Source: Sanderia malayensis (Eukaryota; Cnidaria; Scyphozoa; Semaeostomeae; Pelagiidae). Taken from it: 64,000 nucleotides of DNA. A program made the translations under genes and the position numbers. Below are positions 36,501-46,500 of this stretch, piece after piece (positions within the stretch are counted from its first letter, which is position 1; each line of letters starts with the position of its first letter). The DNA lies in assembly GCA_013076295.1 (NCBI GenBank), contig RQOL01000658.1, positions 1,240,001-1,304,000 on the forward strand, given 5' to 3'. The notes below the pieces were generated by a model, which was not told the DNA's origin, ran no database searches, and saw nothing but the letters and a program-made list of their open reading frames with translations.

Positions 36501-38083
36501 AAAAGAAAACATGATTTACCTTAGTGTACTGTAGAAAATATTTTCTATAACTGACCTTTGTCAAACCAATTAAGGTTAGGCAAAGATTACACACTTTAAT
36601 TTCAAGTGACACTGTTATATGTCCTTCCACTGTTATATGTCGAAATTTGTAAATTGTGTTTGCTAGTTAATATATATTCTAGCCTTCGTATTTTAAAATT
36701 CAGTATTGTTTGGTTTGGGATTGTTGAGAGTTGCGTTGGACAATGGAAAATTAACTGTATAATTTGTATATACTTGATTATTATGCTGGTGGTGTGTGAA
36801 TTGCAAAGCACAGTGATAGTGATTCAAAACTTCTCTGGGAACCTGCATTTTGTTTTGAGTCAAAATTTTATTTTGGGGAAGAACACACTTAATAAATAAT
36901 CAGGCCACATAATCACCACATTACATGCAGGCACCTAGCTACTTCCCGCATTTAACACTGCTCTTCTTACTCTTAGTTTATTCTCAACAATATCAGGAAA
37001 ATGTTGTGTAAGCAAGATTGAGTTCTGTGGTACAGCCACCAGTAATCATCAACCATGCGGTAAGCCTGGGCCTAATGGTGCTCTTCCCAAAGTACATTGG
37101 CAAGGTCAGCCTGTACGCCGCTGAACTGATTGTAGTTTTTGCGGGTAATAATAAATTAAGAAACTTACCATGACCACATTTAGAGCAAAACTTTGCATCT
37201 TGGACCTGTACCACTTCGCCACAAAATGGACAAAACATCATGCCGTCTTGTTGATGATGATGAAGGAGATGAGATGCATAACAAAAGAAATTTGTTTTGC
37301 CGTGGTTTTCTTTTTTCTTTGTTCTACTGTGGCTTTCTTTAATTTGCCGTGGCTTTCTTTGTTCTGCCGTGGCTTTCTTTAATTTGCCGTGGCTTTCTTT
37401 AATTTGCCGTGGCTTTCTTTGTTCTGCCGTGGCTTTCTTTAATTGTGGATTTGGTTTTTTAAATTGTTATTTCTTTTTTATTTTTGTACGTTTATTTTTA
37501 ATTGCGTGTGACAGTTGTGGGCCACCGTAGATGACACTAATTTCTTACTCAATTTACCTGGTAAAACGTTGGAAATATCATTCAGCTGAAGGCTTTCAAG
37601 AGATTTGTCATCAATTCTCCACATCCTCGGTGTTTCTGTAGAAGCATAATAATCATCTTTCAACTTGACAACGTTGACGTTGCAGTTGTCTGTCATCTCT
37701 GGCATTGAGAAGTAATATGAGAAGTGCCTTGAAAAAATGTTTTTGCACGGGTCTGGTGGTGCCAGAGTTCCAAATTGCGAGAATGCAATACAACCGCGTT
37801 TCTCAGACTCGACATACGAATTGCTTCGTAGGAAACGGCTTGAAAACTTCACATTGCCATCTTTTATTTCGAATCGATTGAGAATAGCCTCACCGTCAAA
37901 CCAGTGGTTGTATTTCGAGTCACCCCATTCAAATTTGCCAGGGCCTACGCGAACAAGTGCTCCCGCGATCCACTTGGGAACAGAGCCAACTATCTCTGCA
38001 TCAATTGGATTGGGCTGCTCCTCGATTGAATGGTATAGTTCTTGTCCAGGAGACACGGCCTTGGGTTGTACAGGTAACGCCAT
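30532..38083 (-). CDS. Carotenoid cleavage oxygenase B (RPE65/BCO family), transposon in intron 1
   Basis: Second copy of the pair. Exons 37558-38083, 31144-31904 and 30532-30774 join in frame to 509 aa. All four iron-ligand His are present: AHPHYDDDG, GYYHSFSMTENY, CFHQINAYE and IPLIHGEF. PDPCKNIFSRHF is conserved. Both introns sit at the same positions and phases as in CCD-A. Intron 1 is 5.65 kb because a 5.1-kb DNA transposon lies in it. The right end of the transposon is only 28 bp from the exon 1 donor, yet the donor (caggtaaat) is intact. The gene starts about 250 bp from MXRA7, head to head. About 165 bp of exon 1 is nearly identical to CCD-A, while the rest is clearly diverged. Confidence 0.9.
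32183..32350. mobile_element. MITE relic, cagtgaaatcccgataactcgaa family
   Basis: This starts cagtgaaatcccgataactc after a TA and carries several aactcgaac blocks plus ttgctagtactttatag. These are shared with the MITE at 19514. It lies in CCD-B intron 1, just left of the large transposon. The right end is unclear. Confidence 0.55.
32399..32505 (+). repeat. Left terminal inverted repeat
   Basis: Pairs with 37423-37529 read in reverse. I count about three mismatches in the first 105 bases. It leads directly into the subterminal array. Confidence 0.92.
32484..32735. repeat. Left subterminal repeat array
   Basis: About ten to eleven copies of a 20-22-bp unit of the form gccacggcaaattaaagaaa or gccacggcagaacaaagaaa. 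Subterminal arrays of this kind are often transposase-binding sites. That role is inference here. Confidence 0.85.
32798..34350 (+). CDS. Integrase-core transposase
   Basis: Exon 1 (32798-32867) encodes a zinc ribbon, MMRCTNCGTIAPDSVRFCCWCGH, with CxxC pairs, and ends at a GTGAGT donor. Exon 2 (33122-34350) follows a tgtcag acceptor and keeps frame; total about 432 aa. An acidic linker is followed by a helix-turn-helix-like part (about residues 67-97, ISYSTLLRRLQGYGLRRR). The rve catalytic core has Asp189 in AWHIDGYDK, Asp248 in MVTDLGTENG and Glu282 in NQRIEGWWSYF, so the DDE triad looks intact. This enzyme would cut and join the transposon ends. The second zinc-ribbon pair reads CCWC rather than CxxC with a basic spacer. 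Confidence 0.88.
34508..37241 (-). CDS. Transposon-borne HECT E3 ubiquitin ligase (G2E3-like)
   Basis: Exon 1 (37169-37241) encodes a zinc ribbon, MMFCPFCGEVVQ...FCSKCGH (Cys4, 7, 19, 22), ending at GTAAGT. Exon 2 (34508-36495) joins in frame after ttttcatag; total 686 aa. The middle (about 70-170) looks like a ubiquitin-like or PB1-like fold (VNDPYMTILDKAKSKWKDY). A Ser/Pro/Gln-rich linker follows. The HECT domain spans about residues 309-686, with FIGEAGVDAGGPTKEFF in the N-lobe and the thioester Cys at about 650 in IANTCSIVLTFP. The C-tail ends ECGFGLV. HECT enzymes pass ubiquitin to substrates through that Cys, and all key parts are present. The gene is convergent with the transposase and within the terminal repeats, so it is cargo. 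Such G2E3-like genes are common near integrases in invertebrate and fish genomes. Confidence 0.88.
37290..37447. repeat. Right subterminal repeat array
   Basis: About six to seven inverse copies of the left-array unit (tttgccgtggctttctttaa, ttctgccgtggctttctttg). The array is shorter than the left one. Confidence 0.85.
37423..37529 (-). repeat. Right terminal inverted repeat
   Basis: Ends tgtgggccaccgta, the inverse of the left end. GATGAC follows directly as target duplication. The last base is 28 bp from the CCD-B exon 1 boundary. Confidence 0.92.
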
Positions 38084-38336
38084 TTTGCAATAAAAAATAC
38101 AAAAGGAGTGGAGTGACCATGTAATGTTATCCGGGGCTTCCGGAAATTAAAAAAAATTATATTGCGCATGCGTTTTAACTTCGTCATGTGCTTTGCTTTG
38201 CTTTCTTCTTCCTGCTGTGAACAAAAACATTGGCCTGAGTTGAGTTGAGAAGTTCGGCCATCACTTTGCAAGAATGAACTGAAACTTAGTTTGCTTGAAA
38301 AAAAAAACAACGTTTGACGATTGTTTATAGGGGGAA
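38084..38336. promoter_or_regulatory. Divergent promoter region CCD-B / MXRA7
   Basis: A 253-bp gap separates two opposite start codons. It contains gcgcatgcgttt (38165-38176), similar to an NRF-1 site, which is common in TATA-less bidirectional promoters. I see no TATA box. Confidence 0.45.
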
Positions 38337-39656
38337 ATGGAGTTAATTCTTGCTGTTTTCTTTACGGTTTTGGCTGGAGTTATTGGTGCACTTCTATTGG
38401 CGAGAAGATTTAGCAAAAAGGCGCAGGTGAGAAAATTTGAGTTGATTGTAATGATTTTTTTCTTGATCGCTCCAAGTTAATATTCAGTAGTGATGTGCTA
38501 ATTTAATTGCTTATAGAATTTTAAGTCACGCAGTTGTTGTGGGTTGCCGTAACCGAGATTTTGAGAATTATACACGCCAATGGTCAATTTGTTGCCAGCA
38601 GTTCCTCCCACTCTTTTAATCTTTTCTTCCTTTAGCTCTTCCTCAAGGCCATCCTTTAAATTGAATGTTTGATTCGATGTATGAAAACAAAATTTATGAA
38701 AATAGAAGCTATGTGAGTAGTATGTAAAACGAAAATTCTTCAAATTTTATCTCTAGAATATTTGCTCTTTCCAGCAACAGGTAAATTGTGACCTGCAGAA
38801 AGGAGTTGATAGCACTGAAACCAAAGAGAAGAAAGGAAAATATGACACATCAACACCTAATAAAGATGATGAATTGAAGACGTTACCAAGAAATGGTCAC
38901 AGCCAGGATCACAATTGTGATGATATTGATAGTGACATGATCATAAATCCAGACGATTTGCAAGACTGCAAGAGTCCTCTGGAAGAGAGAGAATATCTTC
39001 GGTATCTTAGGAAAAGTGAAATAAAAAAGATGACAGAAGAAGAAAGAGAAGAAGAGGAAAGGTAAAAATATCAAATTATAATAAATATCATACATTTTTT
39101 ATAAGAAAGTTCTTTATAAGAAAGCAATACTTGATTTTTCAAGGAGTTAATAAAGCTTTATTCTTGATTTTTGAAATTTAAGATTATCAAAATTGCAAGG
39201 AGAGTTTGTATAGAATACTTATTATTGTGAATATAATATATTATCTATCAATGTATGCTAAAAATGTTATTTGTAGAATAACATTGTACTTCCATCAGTA
39301 TAAATGCTGTGTAACATGAAACTTTCAATTGTTGCCGAGAAAACCTTAAGAAAGTTTTAGTACTGAAATTGGGTAATTGCTAACAAGGTTAGAGTACTGC
39401 TCTGGAAGAAACTTTCTTAGAAAAAGATGTGTGATACATAGAAAGTGTAACATCAAAAGAATTGCATACGAAACAATCCCATATTTTATACTCTATCACC
39501 AGTTATTATTTTTGCTAATTTATTGAACCTTTATTTAGGATACAAAGGGAACAACTCAGCAACATATTTCTTTTGATGCAGAAAAATCAAGAACAATTGG
39601 GGATAAACTCCATGGAGGAAATGGAAGAACAAATGAAATTGTATTCACAGTTTTAA
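38337..39656 (+). CDS. MXRA7: MXRA7-like single-pass membrane protein
   Basis: Exons 38337-38426, 38775-39061 and 39539-39656 join in frame to 164 aa. The N-terminus is a hydrophobic anchor (residues 3-22, LILAVFFTVLAGVIGALLLA) followed by ARRFSKK. The middle is polar and low-complexity. The C-terminus KKMTEEEREEEERIQREQL..IFLLM and EEQMKLYSQF matches the conserved tail of vertebrate MXRA7, including its last LRLY-type residues. The molecular function of MXRA7 is poorly known; it is linked to matrix remodelling. It is shorter than human MXRA7 because the acidic middle is reduced. Confidence 0.85.
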
Positions 39657-40533
39657 TTTTTCTTCATTTTTCCTGCTGCAATATTTTGCTTATTCCTCAA
39701 ATTGTTTAAGGATAAATGTGGTTTTATGTACATCGTGGTACATTTACCAACATTATTTATGTTTTTATAATGTACATAATTAGTTGTAATGTAAACAAGT
39801 TAAAAATAGAGTAGGGTTTGTTTGTTTTCGCGAAAGCACAGGATATCTCCACCATTATCAGTTTTTCTTGCAATTGGCGCAAATTAAAATAGGTTCGTGA
39901 CTTCCCAGCTAACTTCTTAATCAAAGAAATAAGATTCAAATAGTTTCAAGATCTCGTCACCGATTGTTGTGGGTAGTTACGGTTTCCCAATGCAACACAA
40001 TAATGAGATTGACAAATGATATCATTAGTGCGTCACCAATCCTTCCCCAAGCTTCATTTCATCTGTCTGAATTGAACTCATAACCCATCAGCCTCGCAAG
40101 TTTCTTTTTCTCAAACGAATATTTAATAGATAAGAGTTATTATTAAATGTGAAACAAACATATAAGTATGCTAATAATGAATATTATGTTGAAATAAAAG
40201 GATTTTGTACTGTATTTGTGTTTGTCCAACACTGACTTGGTAAATGGCCGAAGGTTCGGGGGCGTGAGCAAGAGCCATTCATTACAGTTCTTCAAATTCA
40301 ATGGAAAGGCATTTGAAGTAAATTCTCTGGACATTTATCTCTCGCAAATAACATTGGTGCCCTTGTACTATCAAACTGTGTTGTTTTAAATAAGGCATTT
40401 GAAGCATATTAATATCTAAAAGCAAAGTTGGCAAGTAAATACTCACGATATTTTGCTAACAGTACAGGATGGAAAATTGGTTTAAAATATCGTAAGTGTT
40501 TGTCTGAAAACTGCCTAGGCCTAACATTTTTGG
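39657..40533. other. Intergenic MXRA7 / USP43-like
   Basis: AT-rich sequence with the MXRA7 3' UTR and the upstream region of the next gene. No repeat, RNA gene or clear promoter motif is seen. Confidence 0.4.
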
Positions 40534-43500
40534 ATGATGTCAGCGGAGGAAATTGTCACAATTCGAAGCTCAAACATCGAGTGCAAAGCTCCCGAAGAGA
40601 ATGTAAGCCTTGGCAATGGTTTACACGGAGGCATGAAAAATAATATCTTTGAGGATAAAATTAAGTCGAATGAGCAGACTAGCGTTAACGAGAAAACGGA
40701 TTCAATACCATCCAGGTCATATGGTAAATCCTTTCTAAGACGAAAATGGCGAAATGTTTTTAAACATCGTCGAAGTTCATCTGCTTCGAGCTACGATTTT
40801 GGAAGTGACTTATCGACACGTTCATCACTAAAAGAAGAGTGTTTATCGGAGAATGAAGAAAGATCTGAGGGGATTGACAGCGGAATCGCATCTGAAACGG
40901 GAGGTCGTACCACGCCAACAACCACTTGCTCATCATTATCTCATTGTACAAACCTGACAAGTTAGTTAACTTTATTTGCTTCTTATCAACTCCGTCTGTA
41001 GTCCTATTATAACTACGTACAGTTCCGACCCAACAACTGTTAAGCCAATAATCGTTTTATCAATATTAACCGACTTAATCTTTTCAATAAAGAGTTTTAA
41101 GTTAAAGATAATGTCATTTTATTTGTTCCAAAGGTGCCACAAATGGTGATCAAGTGCCAGGCTTGTCTGGGATGCACAATCTTGGTAATACGTGCTATAT
41201 GAATGCAATACTGCAGTGTTTGGCACATGTGGAACGTATAGTTGAATACTTTGTCACAGAAAGGTATCGTGACGATATGAAACCGAACAAAAAGAAGAAA
41301 GTAAGAACGAAAAAATGCATCACCACCAATAACAATATTTCAAAAGGAACTTTGACTGAAAGCCTTGCGGATTTGTTAAAAAGCCTATGGTCTTTTGCAT
41401 ACACGAAGACATTGTGTCAAGAGTTTAGAGAAATAGTTTGTAAATTTGGGGAACAATATAAGGGGACATCCCAGCAGGATGCACAAGAATTTCTTCTATG
41501 GCTCTTGGATTGTATTCACATTGATCTTCACAAGACTACAACATGGAATTTTTACAACAAATCTGTCACTGTTAAGGTCAGTATGCACAACCAAATTTAT
41601 TATTTTTTCATGTAAGAAACTGCAAAATCTTTGCACCTGAGTTTTATAATTTCATAAATTTTTTACCCAAAAAAATTTCTCTTCAAACTTATAGAGAAAA
41701 CTTGATTTTTTTTAATTCACCCTTTCACAGTCATATGATGTTTTAATTTGAGTCATTGGTTCCAAGAATTAAATTCTTTCAGGCAAGGATCTGAAACAAA
41801 ACAAAACAGATTCCGACCTCTGACCGAGATTATTTTTAATCACGACAGAGAAATTTAATCTTGTAATTGTGAAAAATGTCCTCATAACAACCACTTTCCC
41901 TTCAATACGAGCTGCTAAGAGACAGACATTTTTTCCTTGTCAGAGTATAGGTGGGGTATTTGTTTATTTTTTAATTTGCGTCAACTACTCTACTCTATAT
42001 AATGAATTGTCTTTTACTGTTCAATGTTCAAAATAATCACCCAAGAATTCTAACGCGGGGGAATTTTTGGTCTTTCATCTTGAAAGAAAACACCACAAAG
42101 GCAATATATCCAGCGCAAACGTTTCTAAACTGAATTAGTTCTGAATTGGGGCATTGTGAAATGCAAAGAATGGCCTTCAGAAATCTTTTTGATTAAAGTT
42201 TCAATGTAATATTCAATAGTTACCAAGCGCTGTATTTAAAGTAGGCCCTGAATTATTCTCCTAAATTCACCTGCATTGTTTCAATACAACCATTACTTTG
42301 ATAATGGACAGGCCATGTGGACACTATGCGCCATTTCCTCCCTATTACTGTCCGTAGTGATATATTTGGAGCCAGTTCTTGTTTATCTTTTAATTAAATA
42401 ATGGGACATTCAATATTTTCCTGACGTCCACAAGTTTTGCTCAAAGAGTAGCGAAACTGAAATGAATCATGGCACGCTTTTTATAAGAAACTTATATCAC
42501 CCCTTCCCCTCAGTATTAAAAGTTTCAGCCAGTTTCCTCTAAAAAAACATGTAAACAAGTTCTCCGAAAGCAAATACCTGCCCCTTGGGGGCCAATTAAT
42601 AAGGCGAATATTGATTTTCATGATGCTCTAGCTTCTGTTAATTATCCCCAACGTTATGGTTATGCTGTAAGTGTATTCAACGCTTTTCATAACATAGGAG
42701 GAAACGATAAAAATGTCCGACAATTTTGCGCGTCTCGAGAGAGTAGTGAAGTAATCTTATTTCAATCCTTAATTAATGGTTGTTTTTCTGATCTCCACAT
42801 ATATCACTTTGGACAGTTAGTAATAGCGAGTACAATTCAATTTCAATTTCAATGGTACAATGACCCATGTCTACGTAACATGGATGGTTTTGTATAGAAC
42901 AATGGAGGTAGATATGGTGGCCTGTTTTAAAAGTGGTGCTTAGCAAGTATCGAATATTGAATTGAAGTCTCAAACAAAAAGATTTCTGTGGGCCATTCGT
43001 TGTTTTTCATCATATCCTGATTCAAAACAAACTCCGTTAATAACCATTTACACACCTGAATAAACCCCCACCCTGTCATTATAGTCATTTGCAAGAATAT
43101 TGAGCCCAAGTGTCACTTTTTTGCGCAGGATATCCATAATGGGTATCCATAATGGCTGAGGCATTGGCCTTGGGCTTAGGGTTAGTGATGGGGCTACGTT
43201 ATGTGGCGGAGAAACGTGGTGAGAATGCGCAGTGGTGTAAATATTGGTACTGCGCAGGAGCTTAATGGTGACTTTATGATGACGTAATGGTGACTTTAAT
43301 GGTTGAGGCATTGGCCTTGGGCTTTGGCTTAGGGTTAGGGTTAGGGTTAGGGTTAGGGTTAGCATATGCGGAGGAGAAAGGTGATGAGAATGCGCAGTAG
43401 CGTCAATATTGGTACTGCGCAGGAGCGTGTATGACGTATGGGTATCCATAATGGCTGAGGCATTGGCCTTAGGGTTAGGGTTAGGGTTACGCTATGCGGA

Positions 43501-46500
43501 GGAGAAAGGTGGTGAGGATGCGCAGTAGCGTCAATGTGGTACTGCGCAGAAGCGTATGTGACGTATGGGTATCCATAATGGCTGAGGCATTGGCCTTAGG
43601 GTTAGAGTTAGGGTTAGGGCTACGTTATGCGAAGGTGAAAGGTGGTGAGGATGCGCAGTAGCGTCAATATTGGTATTGCGCAGGAGCGTATATGACGTAT
43701 GGGTATCCATAATGGCTAAGGCATCGGCCTTAGGGTTAGGGTTAGGGCTAGGGCTACGTTATGCAGAGGACAAAGGTGGTGAGAATGCGCAGTGGTGTAA
43801 ATATTGGTACTGCGCAGGAGCTTATATGACGTAATGGTGTTTTTAATGGTTGAGGCATTTGCCTTGGGCTTAGGGTTAGGGTTAGGGTTAGCATATGCGG
43901 AGGAGAAAGGTGGTGAGAATGCGCAGTAGCGTCAATATTGGCACTGCGCAGGATCGTATATGACGCATGAGTATCCATAATGGCTAAGGCATCGGCCTTA
44001 GGGTTAGGGTTAGGGTTAGGGTAAGGGCTACGTTATGCGGAGGACAAAGGTGGTGAGGATGCGCAGTGGTGTAGTTAGGGGTACTGCGCAGGAGCGTACA
44101 TGACGTATTGGTGTCTATGGCATTGGCCTTAGAGGTCAAAGTTAAATGGTCTTTTTGGAGGAAATTATTGGTAAACAAGGTTGAGATATCAATGCAAAGC
44201 ATGTATATGTCATACTGTTGCTGAACATACAATATGAGGATACTAATAAAATGTCGATAATGTCAAAAAACGTTTCAAATATCGGTATATTTTCACGAAA
44301 CGATGGAAAAGGCCTAAATTGTTCGAATGTCAAAAACAGTTATTGAGTTACAAATCTTGGATGTACTGGATAATATGCAAGCTTTTATTAAAGGTAAGTG
44401 ACCTGGTTTTGATATCTCAAAAGCTTACTGAAATATTAGCTAAATACAACACGGGTTTTTTCTAAATTGTCTCAGAAATAGAGCTCCACCCAAAAATTAA
44501 TTACTACCATTTCGTATAGGTTTGCTAGAAAATCCTGGAATCTTACCGAAATATCAATTTAGGACACATTGCAGTGTTGACAGATCATTATTATTTTATA
44601 CCTATTGTCATTATAAGTGAATCAATTTAAAGAATTGAAGTGGTCTAAAGCGCCGTTACATATTTAAAGTCACTTAGGCTGAGGTCCAATTGTACTTCAA
44701 TAAGTTTAGGCCGGTTCCATCGTTCCGCAAAAAAATAGACAAATTACTGATATATGGTACGTTTTTTTGCCATTCTAGAAATTTCAATAGTGTCATCATA
44801 TTGTATGCTCTTTAAAATTATTTATATATCGACTTATTTCACCATTATTTTCCCCAAAACGAACATTAAACTGTAGTGTTTCTGTTTTGATTTGTTGATG
44901 AACATATTACGCTGGAGTGTCCATATGGCTTAGGCATTGGCCCTAGGGTTAGGGTTGGGGTTACGTTATGCGGATATGACGTATGGGTGTCCATTTGGCT
45001 TAGGCATTGGCCCTAGGGTTAGGGTTGGGGCTACGTTATGCGGAGGGGAAAGATGCTGAGAATGCTCAGTAACGTCAATTATTGAACAAAAGTTCTGCGA
45101 ATATTTTGTTTTGCAAGTTCGCTTATTTATGAATTTGCAAAATTTAGATGGTGATCTAGGTATGCCTGTATGTATGATTGATATATATTGCTTTTTTTTA
45201 TCTCGTTTTTTTATTTTTATAGAAAAAGAAACATTACGACGAAGAAGAGTTGGCGGCGAGAACCCTCGCAACACACACCCAACAGAACCAAAGCTTTATC
45301 AAAAAGGTCTTCCAAGCTCAATACAAGTCAACGCTCGTGTGTCCGAATTGCGAGACATGCTCGAACACGTTTGACCCATTTCTCTGTCTCTCGTTGCCCA
45401 TACCGCAGAAGGATACCAAACCCGTCTACTTCACGATGGTCTACAATAGCAACAGCCAGCATCAGCCGGCAAGAAAATTCGCCGTCAGCGTTGAAGTGCA
45501 CGGAACGGTGCGTGACTTGAAGCAACGGATAGCCACGTGTGTTGACATTGCGGAGGAGAAGCTCATCGTGTGTCTGGCCTACGATGACGGTGATCACTGC
45601 TCGTTGCGCGATAACAGCTTTCTGGATGCGATACCCGAAATGGACAATTGTCTGTTTGCGTTTGAAGTTCCCGGTAAGGACTGTACGAAGCCGTTGCCTT
45701 GTACGACAATCACCACGGCGACAACGGTGAGCGTCACCGCGACAACGGCGAACGGCCACACGAGTCATAGTAATAGTACAGTTGCGAGCGGAAATGCCGC
45801 TACTGCTTCTACTGCTATTGGAGGTGCAGTGGATGGGTTGGCTGCAAGTTTCAATAATAGAGCCGGTTTGGTGTCGGTTAACGATGACCCTTCGATATTG
45901 ATAATTGTAACGAATGTCGAACTGAAAGGAAGACTATCCAAAAGGTATTAATTCACCACTTGTTATACCTGTCAGGTTATTTCAGTTAGCACTTTTCAGA
46001 GGATGCCGGTAATGTTCAAACCCGCTATTTCGACTGCCCGCCATCTTGAAAATTCTATTTCTCGAACGATTTTTCATTTCCACTGGTTTTGGCATGGTAT
46101 AAGTTGTGCCAAAACCAGTGGAAATGGAGTACACTGCAGATTTCAAATAACGTTATTTTAAATCTGCAATGTATTTTCATGTTATTTTATTTTTCTCTTT
46201 GTATTTTGTCTTTTAGGTTCGGATTCCCCATCGCTATTAGAGTTTCCAAGGACGTCACCTTTAAACAGCTGCAAATTTTGATTAGAAGGGAGATGCCGAT
46301 GGAAATCCGAACTGCAATCAATTCAGAGGTATGTACAACGAATCCTTATTCCCCTTTAGAAAACCCTAAAGACTGTGGAATAACCCTAAAGACTGTGGAA
46401 AACCGACATGCGTTCCAATAGGTTACGAACGTAGTGACTTAGATGAAACATCGTTTGCATGTATCTTTAATGTGTTGAATTTTCTCTTTTGAATAGGCGA

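Larger units (their letters stand above)
32399..37529. mobile_element. 5.1-kb DNA transposon carrying a DDE integrase and a HECT ligase
   Basis: The ends are TACGGTGGCCCACAACTGTC and its inverse. The outer 100 bp of each terminus differ at only about three positions. The element is flanked by a direct repeat GATGAC (32393-32398 and 37530-37535), a 6-bp target duplication. The termini continue into arrays of a short repeat (gccacggcaaattaaagaaa). Two genes point at each other: an integrase-type transposase (plus) and a HECT E3 ligase (minus), each beginning with a zinc-ribbon exon near its own end. TA-starting ends, a 6-bp duplication and an rve-type catalytic core fit the eukaryotic IS3EU group as I recall it; Ginger is less likely. 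The insertion is in CCD-B intron 1. Intact genes and matching ends suggest recent arrival. Confidence 0.92.

Noticed and set aside
36993..37241. Short independent zinc-ribbon protein
   Set aside because: The ribbon ends at a GTAAGT donor whose phase fits exactly the HECT exon at 36495; it is the first exon of that gene.
37478..38083. 201-aa stand-alone carotenoid oxygenase fragment
   Set aside because: Only the exon 1 part is conserved; the tail is read-through into the transposon end. The other exons of the gene follow at 31904 and 30774.
43048..43978. Minus-strand open frames with TLTLTLTL runs
   Set aside because: They are translations of the TTAGGG-type satellite, repeated unit by unit.
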